Source: Leucaena leucocephala (Eukaryota > Streptophyta > Magnoliopsida > Fabales > Fabaceae). Taken from it: DNA of 64,000 nt. Where the stretch lies: contig CM073557.1 of assembly GCA_037074615.1 (NCBI GenBank), forward strand, positions 16,322,501 through 16,386,500, written 5' to 3'. Below are positions 48,923 through 61,400 of the stretch, one piece after another; within the stretch, counting starts at the first letter, position 1; the number at the start of each line of letters is the position of its first letter. The translations under genes and the position numbers were made by a program. Below the pieces are notes generated by a model. That model was not told where the DNA came from, made no database searches, and saw nothing but the letters and a program-made list of their open reading frames with translations.

Positions 48923-49450
48923 GGGCCAGTTTGAATAAGAGTTTGGAAAATGGTTTATGAAAAAAAAGGGTTTGTGGATAGCTTTTAGAAAATGGCTTCT
49001 GGAGAAGAGCTTATGAAAAAAAAGTGGTTTTGAATAAATGAGTGTTTGGATAGTTATTTCAAGAAGTACTTTTATTATTGGTAAATTATAAAAAATGGTA
49101 TAATTATTAAATATAAGAGATAGGAGATGAGAGATGAGAGATAGTGTAGAAGAGAGAGGAGAGAGAGTGTAGATGAGAGATGAGAGATGGTGTAGAAAAG
49201 AAATTAGAGAGTAGATAGGGTGCAGAAGAGAGATGAAAGATGGTATAAGAAAAAGTAGGGGTAATATAGTAATTGGTTAGTCCATAAGCTCTTTTACTGT
49301 TTCATAAGCTAGTCTGATCAACTTATCTAAAATCTTAGTTTTAAACTATGATTTGATCCAAAAGCCCTTTTGAACAAATATAACTATTTATTTTAAAATT
49401 TCTCAAAACCTAGATTTTGTCTAAACCTAGGTTTAGAGAGTTTCCAAACA
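48923..49450. mobile_element. MITE with internal purine tract, copy B
   Basis: Left GGGCCAGTTTGAATAAGAG, polypurine centre at 49114-49240, the conserved block GTCCATAAGCTCTTTTACTG, and right, reversed, ATGTTTGGAAACTCTC. Shares all blocks with 16850-17500 and, inverted, with 57190-57705. Confidence 0.7.
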
Positions 49451-49730
49451 TACATAATAAAAATGTAAGAAAATTGATAGAAATTATTTCACTCAAAAGT
49501 GAAGATCCAAAATTCTCTCTATCCCACTTCCATTGAAGCATAAGAACCATTTGCATGCACATTAATTAATTATTTTTTATAATAAAAAAGCTTATGAGGT
49601 CATAAAGTACTCCAACCGGACACCATCCAGGAGCCATACATATTCTCCGAGTCATATTAATTTCCTTTCTGGTTTCTTTGTTCCCACCAACTTTTGACTA
49701 TGTTCCTATTTAGTATTTACCTCTGATTTC

Positions 49731-50345
49731 TCAACTGAAACAAACATTTTTAAGAGGAATGCGAAGCCGATAAAGAGCCACTTCTGCGCCGCTAATTCCA
49801 AAAAACAGTGATATAAGAAGATTGATGCCAGTTACCACATTCATCAAGAACAAACTTTTGGACCGATAGGGGTGGAGCCCTTCATAGTTTTTCATAAAGA
49901 ATCTAGATATTGTTTGCCAAACACCTTTAGATGCAAGCAAAACATTCTTGTGAGAAAAGAGAGAGAGAGAGAGAGAGAGAGCTATTGGAGAAAATATTGT
50001 GGTATTAAGGAAGTGTTCTCAGGGTTGTAGAGAATCACTCGTTTGTTTGTAGGAATCCCAAAATCTACCATCTGTTTTGGAAGTTGCAACATCTCATCAT
50101 CATCTTCACTAAAAGTTTTATTTACAATATCCCTTAGCTTTTTCCTTCCCAAAACCTCTTATTCATAATACCTACGCTTCTTTTTGTTAGTATTGTCACT
50201 GTATCATCCCCATATGTTCTTGAATTACTTTGGAAACCGATTTTTCAGAAAATCCAGTGATCGAACATCTTTGAATTTTTTGATGAACCTGGAGATGATG
50301 AGCTTGTTTCCCCATTAGGAACAGTTAAATTTGAAGATGAAGATT
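49731..50345 (-). pseudogene. unidentified broken protein gene
   Basis: The minus strand shows three adjacent, compositionally normal coding stretches: near 50325-50170 (KNSKMFDHWIF, then MNKRFWEG); near 50140-50010 (EDDDEMLQLPKQMVDFGIPT, then NKRVILYNPE); and, after a possible splice acceptor (TTCTCACAAG, next to a GA/CT microsatellite), 49952-49731 (NVLLASKGVWQTISRFFMK, then SKSLFLMNVVTGINLLISLF, ending LKNVCFS-stop). The last contains a hydrophobic, probably membrane-spanning segment. Stops near 50265 and 50125 break the frame. I do not recognise the family. It could be the 3' end of a host gene or a retrocopy. Confidence 0.45.
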
Positions 50346-50695
50346 GAAAATTTTAAATTTCTAATTCATCTTGAGTATTCTTAATTAGTTACAAAATCTA
50401 CCTCACTTGAATCAGTAACATTAAAAAAGACTTGGACTCATAACAACTTCATACAATATTAATCTATTTACATATATACATTACAAGAGTAATTATATAT
50501 AAATTATATACAATCATGTCTCATAAAATGTAGCAAATATATATATACACATCACTCTGCAAAGCTGATTCTCTATATAATACCAATGGGAATTCAAAGG
50601 AGGATTATACATATATCTGAGCCCAAGTTCATTATGAAATATTACACACACACATATATTTGTGTGTGTATGACATTAAATTCATTGAACTTTAG

Positions 50696-53410
50696 TTACA
50701 GTCCATTGTTGAGTAAAGATTCCAGGAAGTCATCGTCCCAATCCTGAGAATATAAGTAATACAGAGTATATAAATTAGAAGAAAAGAATAACAAGCAGTG
50801 TAGCGGTAATTGATTAAATTAATTTTCACTTTGAAGAAAAATAATCAATTCAAGAAAAAGCATATGTACATGCCTGAGGAATTTGGTCGAGGTTTTCGAG
50901 ATTTTCCAAGTCTTTCTCGGACAGATTCAGGGTTTCCAACATCTATATATGCATACAAAGTGAATATATAGTAGTTATTTTTTTATACATAATAAATATA
51001 TATTTGTTATAATTAAATACTATATAGATAAGCACATTAATATAGTCTGGATAACGGGATAAGTTATTCAAGAGTCAATGGTTGTCCAACTCAATCATAA
51101 TTAAAATAAAATAATTTAATTAAAAATATAAAAATATTTATATATATAACTCTAAAAAGAATAATATTTAAATAAAAAATATTAATATAAATAAAGATAT
51201 TAATCCATAAGTAAATAGAATATTATGTATAAACCACACATATTCTAACAAAATAAAGTTACTAAAATACAAATTCGATATATTGTTATGTTTTTAAAAT
51301 TCATAATGACATTATTTAAGGCTTAGAAAATAGAAAAAATATATATAATATGACTCAATCAATATCTCTAAAGCTTTTGAATGAACTACCCAGATCAGAA
51401 GACTGGTTTATTAGTTTATTGGTTTTACCCGTTGACCGAGCTATGCTTTAATATCAATATATATGTAGAAAGGTATAAATTCAAATGCTTCCACTTATAA
51501 CCTGTTTGGTTTGGTGCAAAGTGAAAACTAAATCCAATTGAACAGTATATCACTAATCAGCCATCCGAACATGATTAGCTATCATATATATGTATATAGC
51601 GGTATATATTCTATTTCATTTTTTTACCACCAAATTAAACATGACTTAATTAGTTTTTCAAAAATTTTACATATTTTTCACAGTGATAAAAATTCAGTAG
51701 GCACAGATTGAAGAATGAGTGAATATCGAATTTGGAGCGAGAACTTGCCTGATTAGAGATTTGCTCAAATGAAGGCAAATAGTCATCGTTAGATTCCAGT
51801 CTGGGGTAAATATCTTTGCCAGCCACTTCTTGATTTTCTTGCTGCTGCTGTGTGTGTGTGTGTGTGTGTGTGTATTAGAAAATAGAAATGGACATTAATT
51901 TTTTATTAAAAACGAAATAGAAATTATTTGAAATGCTGATGAGGAATATATAGTGCTATATATATATTTAACACGGGTACGTACAATAAATTATGTTTAT
52001 ATCTGATTTTACAATTTGGGGGTTGAGAAATACTTATTCCCAATTAATTAGAGTTTTTGTTTCATTCTCCAAACATGACAGTACCGCTTAATTTCTACAT
52101 TATTTTATATTTTATAATATTTATTGAGACTAAATTAAAGTAATAGTGGGCCAAAAAATTATTGATTAAGGTGAAACTCCCTATGAAATAAAATGAAGGG
52201 CTCGCACTCCATTTCATCAAATCAAATTAATTAAAAATCTTGTAATCTGTTAAACTTTAAATCAAACAGTTTGTTTAATTAATTAATTAATTAATTAAAA
52301 ATACCATTGTAAACACATTAATTAGTAAATAATCAGACATACCTGGTTAGAGAACTTGCCATTATCTTCTTCGTGAATGATGATATTATTACCACAATCG
52401 AATCCACCAGTACTGAAGAAGTTTGAGCAATTATTATTCCCTCCAACAGTTTCATAACAGTGTCCTTCATTATTCAAAACCCCATATTGCTTTTCTTTTT
52501 GCTCCAAAACATTATTATTTTCCAGAATATTATTGTTGTTGTTGTTGTTGCTGATGATAATGTTTCCCTCCATATCTGCTAATAAACTTTGATTTGCCCC
52601 AAAAAACTCATTACTAGCAGCAGGAGACACCCTTCCATCAACCAAATAACCATAATTATTTGAGCCATTGATGATATTAAAGGAGTTATTATTCCCAAAA
52701 TAATCATAATAACTGCTTGATGAAACCCCAGGAAACCCTAATAATCCCGCATTATTATTACAGAAATTATTATTGTTCAAATGACTTGATGAAGTGCTTG
52801 TAGGAATTTGATGATCATGTAACAGTCCATAAGGGTTAATTATTTGGGTGGAGGAGAGATTGGTAGAATGATGATGATGAGGCTTTGGGAAGTTATTGGA
52901 ACGATGATGATGAGACTGAAACTTATGATTGGATGGTAATTTGAATGAGGGATTAGAAGGATTATTATTAGGGTTCTTGTAGGATGATGATGAAGAATAA
53001 TGATGTGAGGAAGAAGAAGAGGAAGCTCTGAGTTTTCTGATCTTTAACATTCTTCTGAATTCTTCTTTGATGTTCTTTAACATGAGTGAGTTTGGGTACT
53101 TTGATGCCATATTTGAGAACACATCCTTACTATTCTCTGTCTCATTGTTCATTACCATCGCAAACATTCGAGCAACTCTCTTCAGAAAAAGCCGATATTT
53201 CTGCACCAAAATATTCATCAGAGAATTTCACTTTTATTTATATATATATAGGGTTAAAGGTGCTTAAATGCTTGAAAGATTATTTTTTGAATCTAATATG
53301 TGGTAGAAGTTATATTTCATAGTAATTTTATCTTGACCGTTAGTGAATATTAAATTTGACCATTAAATTTTCCTTTTGACCTAGGTTAAGTTTGACATTT
53401 AAAGACCTTA

Positions 53411-53441
<31 letters not shown>

Positions 53442-56400
53442 TCATTTTCAACAGAAGATAATTAAATCTTAATATCGCATGCATGATGAGTACTGGTTCA
53501 TAAAAATTATATCTTAAATTTAAGGAGTTGATGATGTTTATCATTATTGTAAAAAAATAAAAATTAACTTTTAAGAGGGACTAAAAGTTACTGCTGAATT
53601 TTTAGGCCACTCCAGCAACTACTGTTTCTGATTCTAGCACTAGCGAAAGAATGAGTCAGCTAAAAGTGGGTCAAACATTTGGTTATGAGTGAATAATGAC
53701 TATTTCCGTATGCTCATGCAATCTTTCTATGCTCCTCCAAATTTAATATATAACATAATTAAAAAGTTAATTTTAATTTTTAATATAAAATATATTTATT
53801 ATATTTATTAATTATTTTTAAATTATCTCTATTGATACTCTCCTAACAATAATTAAATAAAAAAATGAGAGAGTTATAAAATATAATTTAGATATTTTAA
53901 AAAAAATATGTCATATTAATTAATTTAACTAACTTTTTAAATATAATTATATTAGTTAAATAAATTCTATATTAAAGACGGGAGGAGTATATAATATATG
54001 AAAATAGAATTTTGTTATTTATTTACTATTTATCTATGCTACATTTCTTTTCTTTTTCTTTTAATCAGAATCTATGTTACATTTCTTAATAAGCTGTTAT
54101 TTCATTATAATGAGTGTTCCTTTAATTTCAAATTTGAATGCTCTTTATAAATATGCACTTAATAATGTTGAGAAAAGACATGTCAGCAATATATGTTCAT
54201 GAGAATTTTGCTCTTATTTTTTTCCATGAAAATAGTCAATATTCCACTTCAACTGCATCAAAAAAAGCTATTAGAATAATACGCACATAAATTAATGTGT
54301 GATTAATTAAAAGCAATTAATGGCTATTCATCATGGGCAATTATCATTATAATTAAGTTAAAAAAGGAAGCAAATTAACCTGCAAATGACTTGCCACATT
54401 TTCCCTGGTCAGTCCTGGTGTTTGCATAACTTCTAGAATCTTTTTTGGAACTGCATCTGTGAATATGCATATATCAAAAAGCTCAAGTAAACATTTAGTG
54501 CCAGTTTATGGTTAAGAAAATCTAAAAGATGATCTAAAATAATATATACACTAAAACAACCTGTAAACCCTATGCAAAACATAAGACCCGATAGAGAAAA
54601 AGAACTTACTTTCTAACCCGATGATATTTATGGCTTCTAAGAAACGACTTTGAAGATCGCTCGTCCACACAACTTTACTCTTCTTCGTAACCCTAGACGA
54701 TGACGACAATCCATTGTCATCACCACCACCACCACCACCTTCTGAAGCGGCATTATTATTATTCTTCTTCACAGTCCTCACCACAAACTCCTTTCTTTTG
54801 ACAATTCTGTTCTCTTTTCTGAGACCTGTATTAATAGGACTCCATGAATCTTGAACACTGCAATGTTCATCCGCTTCTTGAAGTCTTCTTGAAGATCTTA
54901 TAAATGGTGATGGTGATGATGGCTTCTTCTTATTGGCTTTCATGAACATTGAAGGCACTGCGTATTGCCATATACCTTTGAAGTCACTTACTGTTGCTGG
55001 TTTCACTATGTAACGTACCACACCACTCTTCATGGCTTTCTCCATCACCCTCTCATCATTGCACATCGACATCACTGTATTTATATATATTTATACAAAA
55101 AAAGTCATATAGTTGACAAGTTATAAATAATACTTATCCGGTCATTAATATAAAACATAATTGACAGAATTAATATTAATCTTAAATATAATACCTATTT
55201 TTTATATTTGTTAATTTTTCTCAAATTATCCTTATTTATACTCTCTAAATAATAATCAGGTAAAAGAATGGAGAGAATTAAGCAAGATGATAATGGTATT
55301 TTAAAAAATACATATCATATTAATTAACTTAACTAACTTCTTTAATCTAATTAAATTAGTTAAATATATTTTATATTAAAAATCAAAAGAGTACAACTTA
55401 TCTCAAACTTCATGAACAATCGCAAGAGGAAAATGTGGTTCATTTTCAGAAATTTTTTGGAATATAGTTTATATATAAATGATAATCATTTATTTTATTG
55501 GATTTTATGTCTATCTTTGATGCGCCGAAATATTTAATGAAGCCGCCTATTTGTTGAATTAAATAATATTAAATTAATAAGTATTTAATTTAATATCAGT
55601 TAAATTAGTTTTAACTAAACAAAAGATTACATTTAAATCGATCTAATCCAAATCATCTTATTTAATTAAGAAATTATAAGTGATTAGAAGATATTTCTAA
55701 TATCGGTCACAACCACGTATCTAATTTCCAAAGGTGGACAAGTGTTTGTGATAATATTAGTGTGAGAGCACTAGGTATCTCACGTTGAACCCCAACTTAA
55801 GGCATGTTTAGACTATAAATGAAATCAAATATTTTTTTGTTTGATACAATAGAAATTACTTCCACTTCTAACATTTTTTGTCATTTTATCCATAAAAAAA
55901 GTTAAGAAATGAGATGGGAGAAGTAGAAGTAAAATATTTTAGACTATTTTATTTTAAATTATAAAATTCCTGAACAATTTTAACCCTTCTCAAATTATAA
56001 AAAAATATTTTAGATCATTTTAGGCTAAGTTATAAAATATATATATATAAATTCTATACTCATTTCTAATCTACTAAACAAATTTTTAAAACTCATTTCC
56101 TGCCTAATTTTATTTTTACTTTTATTTCAATTTCAATTTCTCCTTCTATTAAAAACTCTGCCATCCTACCAGGCATACTGTTGGTATATATGTGTGCCAA
56201 ACATATAATTATATATATATTTCAAATAAAAAAAATCTTGTACTTGTCTTCTTCATATATATATTATATATAGAACTAAAAAAAATGAAATGACTTGCTT
56301 GGCCATCAATAATTGAAAAGGAAGAGAAATGAGAGATCACTTACTTATGAATGGTATTGAGAATTGCTGATCAAGTTTGTGTTTGAATTGGAATCCATCA

Positions 56401-58351
56401 ATATCAGGCAAATGAGGCTCTATCACTATTAGGTCATAATACCCTTCTTTCTTTCTTACTCTTTCCAATGCCATCAATGGATGCTTACTTCCTTCAGCTG
56501 ATGATGAAAATTCCAAATTCTCAAACACAACATCTAAAAGATTGTACAATAACAAATACTCGACCCATCTTATCGTATTTTTTATACAATTATCTGATAT
56601 TCAATACTTCCGACCATCGTGTCATCGAGTCATATTTTAATTATCTTCTAAATTTATTTCATACTCTCTTGACTTGACAAATTAGCCTTATTCTTATTTT
56701 GAAAAGAAAAAGTAGCCTTATTTTCATAGCTCTCATATAATAAATATAGATATTGGTAAGAGAGAAATATGATATTTAGACGTATATATGCTCAGTTATT
56801 AAATTGTCAAGGCACTAGCATAAGGTTGTCTATTATATATATAATATAAATATATTAAGTAAAGAAATCAATTTAATTTTTTATAGAAAATAAAATATAT
56901 AAAATCTTAAAAAGTATGATAATAAATTTGGTTTATAATACAATATAAGCAAAGAAAGGCAACCTATAAAATCAAGAATAAACTACAATTAGGTCCTAAA
57001 AAACTAATTTAACTATAGTTAGATTTCAAATTGTAGAGTATTGCAAATCATACATTATAAAGTTGTAAATAGGAGAGTACTAATTGAGAATAATCGTTTT
57101 GGGGCTTAACCGTCATTACAATGATCTTTTTGGACCTGTTGTCACATTGCCCCTAAATTTATTCCATATTCATAAAAAGGGAAACAAAGTAAAAATATCT
57201 ATAAACTACGTGCTCTTTGGATAAAGACAAAACTTTAATTTTAAAATAGCTTTTAGCCCAAATTTTAATTTAAAAAAATTTTAAAATAAACAGACATATT
57301 TGTCTAAAAAGGGTTTTAAACAAAACCATAGTTCAAAATTAAAGTTTTGCATAAGCTATTGAAAATAACTTTTGAAATAATAAAATTACTTATAAACTAT
57401 CTAATTATTATTTTACCCATATTTTTCTCACACTCTCTCCTCTCTCCTCTCTCCTTTATCTTATATCTTTTACACTATCCCTCCTCTCTCCTCTCACTTT
57501 TTCACATTTTCTCTTCTATTTTTAATAAAATCATACCCTTTTTAGTACTTTGTCAATAACAAAAGTTCTTTGGGTAATAATTATTTAAATACTTATTTAT
57601 TTAAAATCACTTGTTTCCTATAACTATCTGTAGAAGCTATTTTCTAAAATTTATCTACATTTTTTTTTATAAGTCATTTTTAAAAACTTATTCAAACATG
57701 CCCTATATTATCCATCTTAGGCCCAATCCACTTAGTAAAAAGACAAAATACCCATTTAAAAGCCTACCCTGAAAGAAGAAAGTAAACCTTTCTCTTTTTT
57801 TATAAAAAGAAAAAAGTAGACCTTTCAATTATTAGTTTTAACTTTTAAAAGCCTAGGTAATCCAAGTTAATTCAGGAAAAAAATTATGCATAAATACGAT
57901 TTTCTTTTTGTCTCCATAAATACAAATTCTTCTATATCTTATAATTTGCATAGAGAGAGAGAGAGAGAGTAATAGTGCATATACACCCGATTAGAAGAAC
58001 GTTCTTGTTTTAAGTTGAAGCCTATTTAAAAGGTGGGCTGAATAGTTTTAAAATCCGAGTCGATCAAATTTTAGAGAAAAAAAAATCCTCTGTATCTTAT
58101 AATTTATAGCATATTTGACCATGAAATCATGATGAAAATGAACAATAAAGTAAAATAAAGAGAGATAATATTTTTGAATTACCTTTATAATTCAAGGAAG
58201 CAAGTAATCCCAACGTAATCTCAAGTGAAGCAGCATCACCATCAACAACCAGAACATGAACTTCAAACGGAGGAATATGATTACTGTAACTCATTTTATT
58301 TCCATGAAAATGAGTTAATTGCGTTCTTTCACAGTCCATTATTTCTGACAT
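50696..58351 (-). CDS. type-B response regulator with atypical receiver domain
   Basis: Eight exons on the minus strand: 58351-58183, 56533-56345, 55074-54610, 54456-54380, 53200-52343, 51847-51749, 50942-50874 and 50743-50696. They sum to 1974 bases with consistent phases, giving about 657 residues. The receiver (residues about 30-150) runs from VHVLVVDGDAASLEIT through YYDLIVIEPHLPDIDGF to VVRYIVKPA. The phospho-acceptor Asp is Glu and one of the acidic pair is Gly, while the Lys is kept. A nuclear-type basic linker and a GARP/Myb-like DNA-binding motif follow (KSKVVWTSDLQSRFLEAINI, then ILEVMQTPGLTRENVASHLQ and KYRLFLKRV). A long Asn/Ser/His-rich, probably activating tail follows, ending in acidic exons (DWDDDFLESLLNNGL). 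Type-B regulators are nuclear transcription factors of cytokinin signalling. The altered receiver suggests phosphorelay-independent behaviour. Introns hold two Stowaway-like MITEs and one purine-tract MITE. Confidence 0.9.
51848..51873 (-). repeat. (CA)n run at a splice acceptor
   Basis: On the coding strand a (CA)n run of about 11 units leads straight into CAGCAGCAG at the start of exon 6. It occupies the place of the normal polypyrimidine tract of this intron. Confidence 0.85.
53732..53987. mobile_element. Stowaway-like MITE, copy 1
   Basis: Left CTCCTCCAAATTTAATATA, right (reversed) CTCCTCCCGTCTTTAATATA, followed by TA. About 256 bp, AT-rich, with the typical Tc1/Mariner-derived Stowaway start. 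Lies in intron 4 of the response regulator gene. Confidence 0.7.
55133..55391. mobile_element. Stowaway-like MITE, copy 2
   Basis: Left TA-CTTATCCGGTCATTAATATA, right (reversed) CTCTTTTGATTTTTAATATA, both flanked by TA. 259 bp. It shares interior blocks (TTAATTAACTTAACTAACTT, ATACTCTC) with 53732-53987. Lies in intron 2 of the response regulator gene. Confidence 0.65.
57190..57705 (-). mobile_element. MITE with internal purine tract, copy C
   Basis: Inverted relative to the copies at 16850 and 48923. On the minus strand: GGGCATGTTTGAATAAG, polypurine centre (57432-57515), then TAGATAGTTTATAAG, ending TTGTCTTTATCCAAAGAGC. Lies in intron 1 of the response regulator gene. The plus-strand Leu/Ser-rich frame at 57347-57559 is chance. 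Confidence 0.7.
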
Positions 58352-58410
58352 GGAAGAAGAAGAACAACAACAACGAGAAGAAGAAGAAGAATTTGATAGA
58401 TTTCAGAGAG

Positions 58411-58420
58411 CCTTTATATA
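58411..58420 (-). promoter_or_regulatory. probable TATA box of the response regulator gene
   Basis: On the minus strand TATATAAAGG lies about 60-70 bases before the ATG at 58351. A leader rich in TTC and TTG triplets follows, as in many plant genes. No other element was identified. Confidence 0.5.
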
Positions 58421-58439
58421 GAATAATAAAAGACTTGAG

Positions 58440-61400
58440 GGTTATGTTCACTTTTTTCTGTTTTGAGATTTTAGCAAATCTGAAATATTAAATGAAAAGG
58501 AGTGAAGTCAAATGTTTGACCAGTGGTTTTGCCCACTGTTAATAGTAACACTCGGCAATGCCCTAAATCTACTGGCTAGATTGCATTAAATGCAAATTTA
58601 TTGAAAAGATACATCCATTTAAGTTAACGGTGCATTTGTATGGAATTTAAATTTGAAAACATTAGTTAAATCAATCATTTGTGAACTAGGGTTATATACA
58701 AGAAACAAGAGAATCAAGCCATGGGCACGATACGGGTGGTTCGAGAAACATCAAATCAAAGTAAAGACACGTTTGTTTAAACTTAAAACTGTAAGATATA
58801 ATCAAAGTAAAGCCATGGGCACTATACATGGAATTGAGAATGTGTAGAAAAGATGTTGGGAATTTGTGATTTCTAGAAAAAATTTGAAATTGGTCACGAT
58901 TGACTATGGTAATAAATAGAATAATAACAAGTATGGAGAGTTCCAAAGATGTGCATTCCAATTCGAATTCGAATATTTGAAGAAGCACCTACATGGGAGG
59001 ACTAATTAAAAGGGCGCGAAAAACAGCAAGAACAACAACAACAAAAATGATTCGCCGTGATTAATTCTGGAGAAGGAGAAAATTAACCAAAGGTAATGAG
59101 CACGTAGCTTACGTAGATTGAACGAATGGACCAATTAGTGTTTCAGCAGGACTTTTTAAGGGATATATCGATAACAAACTGATTTTCTACTATAGTTGAC
59201 AATATTATAACGAGAAAGATTAATATATTTTTATAAGAGCTTTTAACTATGCATTTGCGTGGAATTTAAAGATATTCATATAAAATCAATCGTTTGCTGA
59301 CTAGGATTATCTATCATATGAATTCAGTGAGAAAACTTACAAATTTTCTGAGGTAGTTGAGAATACTATAGAGAGAAAGATTAATGTATTTCTTATCTTC
59401 TATATGACTATCTAATTAAGTAAGATTCAAATATTATTATATTTAATCCGGAATAACTCTTCTAAAGATATTTTATACATTCACGCTGACTCAAATTTGA
59501 AACCTTGTACTTACAATTTGCATAGAATTTAAATACGCTCATAAAATCAATCATTTGTGAATTAAGATTATCCACCCTACACATTTAATGAGAAAAATCC
59601 CAAACTAATCTTCTGTAATAGTTGCTCGATATTGTGAGCCCCGATCGTGTCTCTCTCTCTCTACAACACTAGGTGGTGACAATGTAGGGCCATAAAATAG
59701 AAGTGGGGCCAGAAAATTTTAGACGGACTAGATTTATTTTGAATTTATGTATTTATATATATATATATAATGTGTCCCATTGGCCAAAAGTAATATATAT
59801 GAAAATTTTTTGTGGACTTGGATGAAAATATCAAAAGTGAAAGTTGCGGCTTTGTAAAAATCACGAGATCCAAAATCTAATTTATTTTTAAAACTGGACT
59901 TGAACATAATCATTCTTGTTTTTTACAAAGGCTAAATGCCCAAAATAAATTATTAGACTAAGAGGGGAACACATCCCAAACACTCTTTAGTCATTATGAT
60001 TTGGATTTTTTTAATATTCCAGTTATCATTAAAAAAACAGAAAATGAAAGGAAAAAAAACAAAAAGTATGAGAATTGAACCCATGTCTCTTCTTCACTAA
60101 GGGCTAAGGCCCAAGTATATATGGTCATAAATACAAATGGAGTCCGGCTTAATCGTAGACCAAAATTAATCTGACCTAGATTTTACAAAAATAAAAGATT
60201 CTATTCAGTTAAATGTTATTTAATTTTAAATTATTCTTTTACAACAACTTTCATGGTTTTATCATTTTTATTTTTTTATATAGTCATTTGACTGAGTCAA
60301 ATTTAAGTATTATCATACCAATTGAAGTAACTCTCCTAAAAATATTTTTTATACATATTCAAACTTAAATTTCTTACTTAAACAGCTAAAATTCTTCCTA
60401 TTAAGACCAATGATTTTCTGTTTTACACACATTGACGCGCACACATATGTGTATGTATGTATATATATAGTATGTGTATATATATCTCTTTTCTTTGCTA
60501 TTTTAAGTCCGGTGAACCCAGCATCAAGAAATTAATAAGTTTTGTTTACGATTGCAATAGTAATTTTTATTCCTAATATCTTTTTATAATTTGCATTTAA
60601 AATAAAAAAAAAGTTTCTTATGTTTTCAAAAATAAATTTACTTTTAATTATTGGCTAATGTCTCTTTTCAAATATTTCCTTTTAGGTTGTAATTAGTTTG
60701 TAGACTTTTTATTTTATTTTCATATCTTCTAATATTTAAGACAAAAAGAATATATTTATCTTAAAAAATTAGTTTGAGATATAATATAAAAATAAATATA
60801 TTTTTTACATATGATTAGTTGTCTAGTGGAGTCTTATATATTGCGCTATTAGAAAAATATGGTCGTGGAAGTGGAAGAAAAAGATTGATACTATACGTTT
60901 TAACATACACCACATAATTAAGTATCAACCAATCAAATATCTACTGTAGATTACTGTTTATCTGTCCATGTCAAGGCTTATTACATAGATTGTGTTCAAG
61001 TTTTTCTTAGTATCATTAGTTTGCTATGCATTATGCAATCAAGGATTTTTTTTTTTAACCGTCAATTTTCTTCTCTCTAACATCGTCTTTTCTCTATAAT
61101 CATTTTTCTCAAAATCTCTTATAGACTCTCTAACCACCACAATTGGAGCTCATGATAATACCAAAAGCTCTTATTCTGCTTACTTACCAAAATCATTCAC
61201 AAAATTACCAAGATAAAGCTGCAAAATAATTCGAGTTAACATCTGGTGGAGCGTCCTCAAAATGGTGTCCTTTATTGGCCATTTCTTCCAATTCATATGG
61301 GATGGGATTCTAGTCTACTCCATCGGCAAATCGCCCGGTATTAGAGATTGCCTTTGTTAGACTTTCCTTTAACATTGGCCACAGTGTTATTTATATTCTC

